Origin: Moritella sp.
Lineage (GTDB): Bacteria > Pseudomonadota > Gammaproteobacteria > Enterobacterales > Moritellaceae
Length of the DNA: 64,000 nt
Reading direction: 5' to 3'
NCBI RefSeq assembly: GCF_013215705.1
Contig: NZ_JABSQR010000029.1
Span: forward strand, 1 to 64,000
The notes under the pieces are model-generated. The model was not told where the DNA came from. It did not search any database and saw nothing but the letters and a program-made list of their open reading frames with translations. The translations under genes were made by a program, and so were the position numbers. This document shows positions 63,292-64,000 of this stretch, piece by piece (position 1 is the stretch's first letter; each line of letters begins with the position of its first letter).

Positions 63292-63320
63292 AAATAATTG
63301 AATGATAAGATTAATTAATC

Positions 63321-64000
63321 TTAGTATGCTTCGTTATGTACACCCGCAGCACGACCAGACGGATCTGCATTGTTTTGGAAACTTTCATCCCATGCTAATG
63401 CTTCTACCGTTGAACAGGCTACAGACTTACCAAATGGTACACATTTAGCCGCCGAGTCACCCGGGAAGTGACCTTCAAAGATGGCTCGATAGTAATAACC
63501 TTCTTTAGTATCTGGCGTATTAATTGGGAACTTATATGCTGCGCTTGCTAGCATTTGATCTGTTACCGCTTCTGCCACGTGTACTTTAAGTTGGTCAATC
63601 CAAGAGTAACCTACGCCATCAGAGAATTGTTCTTTTTGACGCCATACAATCTCTTCAGGTAATAAATCTTCAAATGCTTCACGGATGATGTTTTTCTCAA
63701 TACGGTCGCCCGTGATCATTTTCAATTCAGGGTTTAAACGCATTGCAGTATCTATAAATTCTTTATCTAAGAAAGGTACACGTGCTTCGATCCCCCAAGC
63801 TGCCATTGATTTATTCGCGCGTAAGCAATCGAACATATGCAGTTTAGATACTTTACGTACAGTTTCTTCATGGAACTCTTTTGCATTTGGCGCTTTGTGG
63901 AAATACAAATAACCACCAAACAACTCATCAGCACCTTCACCAGAAAGTACCATCTTAATGCCCATGGCTTTAATCTTACGCGCCATTAAATACATCGGCG
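63321..64000 (-). CDS. asnB: Asparagine synthetase B, C-terminal part (runs off the window)
   Basis: The frame is open to the window edge, so the N-terminal glutaminase domain is outside. What is visible is the end of the synthetase domain: VLSGEGADELFGGYLYFHKAP, LRANKSMAAWGIEARVPFLDKEFIDTAM, then KNIIREAFEDLLPEEIVWRQKEQFSDGVGYSWIDQLK. It makes asparagine from aspartate, glutamine and ATP. The C-terminal AGVHNEAY is like that of E. coli AsnB. Confidence 0.95.
   Translation of the reverse strand, partial: PMYLMARKIKAMGIKMVLSGEGADELFGGYLYFHKAPNAKEFHEETVRKVSKLHMFDCLRANKSMAAWGIEARVPFLDKEFIDTAMRLNPELKMITGDRIEKNIIREAFEDLLPEEIVWRQKEQFSDGVGYSWIDQLKVHVAEAVTDQMLASAAYKFPINTPDTKEGYYYRAIFEGHFPGDSAAKCVPFGKSVACSTVEALAWDESFQNNADPSGRAAGVHNEAY

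Overview
The window looks like chromosome of a marine, cold-adapted gammaproteobacterium of the Moritella/Shewanella/Vibrio sort. The DNA is AT-rich, and it carries a periplasmic nitrate reductase operon with NarQ/NarP, a clpS-clpA-cspD block, tamA-tamB, the RNA pseudouridine synthase rluF and a Vibrio-style syp-like signalling block. The genus is inferred from gene content and protein character only. No tRNA, rRNA or CRISPR array was seen.

Positions 1-13.5 kb are a decaying mobile island. It holds the 3' end of a broken IS110-type transposase and a complete IS66-family element with good terminal repeats but a twice-frameshifted tnpC. Next come a Sel1-repeat/DUF2971 fusion gene, a PapB-like small regulator and a small unknown gene. 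The unknown gene is split by an IS256-family element that left a perfect 8-bp target duplication. A P2-type head-gene remnant follows: portal and terminase on the minus strand with two holin-like genes behind them, and a broken capsid-scaffold gene diverging. The scaffold gene fuses into unrelated debris and is followed by a stop-riddled gene and an attC-like hairpin that resemble a dead integron cassette.

Positions 13.88-20.05 kb carry six tightly packed genes: STAS protein, lipoprotein, multi-SLBB export protein, degenerate BY-kinase-like ATPase, RsbW-REC-PP2C fusion and free HPt protein. Their order and architectures match sypA-sypE of Vibrio fischeri, but no glycosyltransferases or sigma-54 regulator are present. 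This is the most interesting system in the window.

Positions 20-33 kb are a nitrate respiration/molybdenum cofactor region: a YvcK-like gene, a Lon-N-domain gene, narP-narQ, a Moco-riboswitch-like leader with moaA, napFDABC with a 44-residue membrane protein, an RNA methyltransferase and moaBCDE. FNR-like and NarP-like boxes sit in front of the operons, so cofactor supply and the enzyme that uses it appear to be regulated together.

Positions 33-53.5 kb are mostly housekeeping: a DEAD-box helicase, deoxynucleoside kinase, tamA-tamB, cspD, clpS-clpA, a CvfB-like S1 protein, rluF, a hybrid kinase module with a solute-binding-like protein and a beta-barrel, a potassium channel, a YqfO-like protein and cutC. 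Positions 54.3-61 kb hold an acyl-CoA cluster (frameshifted synthetase, damaged MaoC-like protein, AraC regulator, FabG4-type reductase, FadI-like thiolase). The window ends with an M48 protease/DUF898 pair and the 3' part of asnB.
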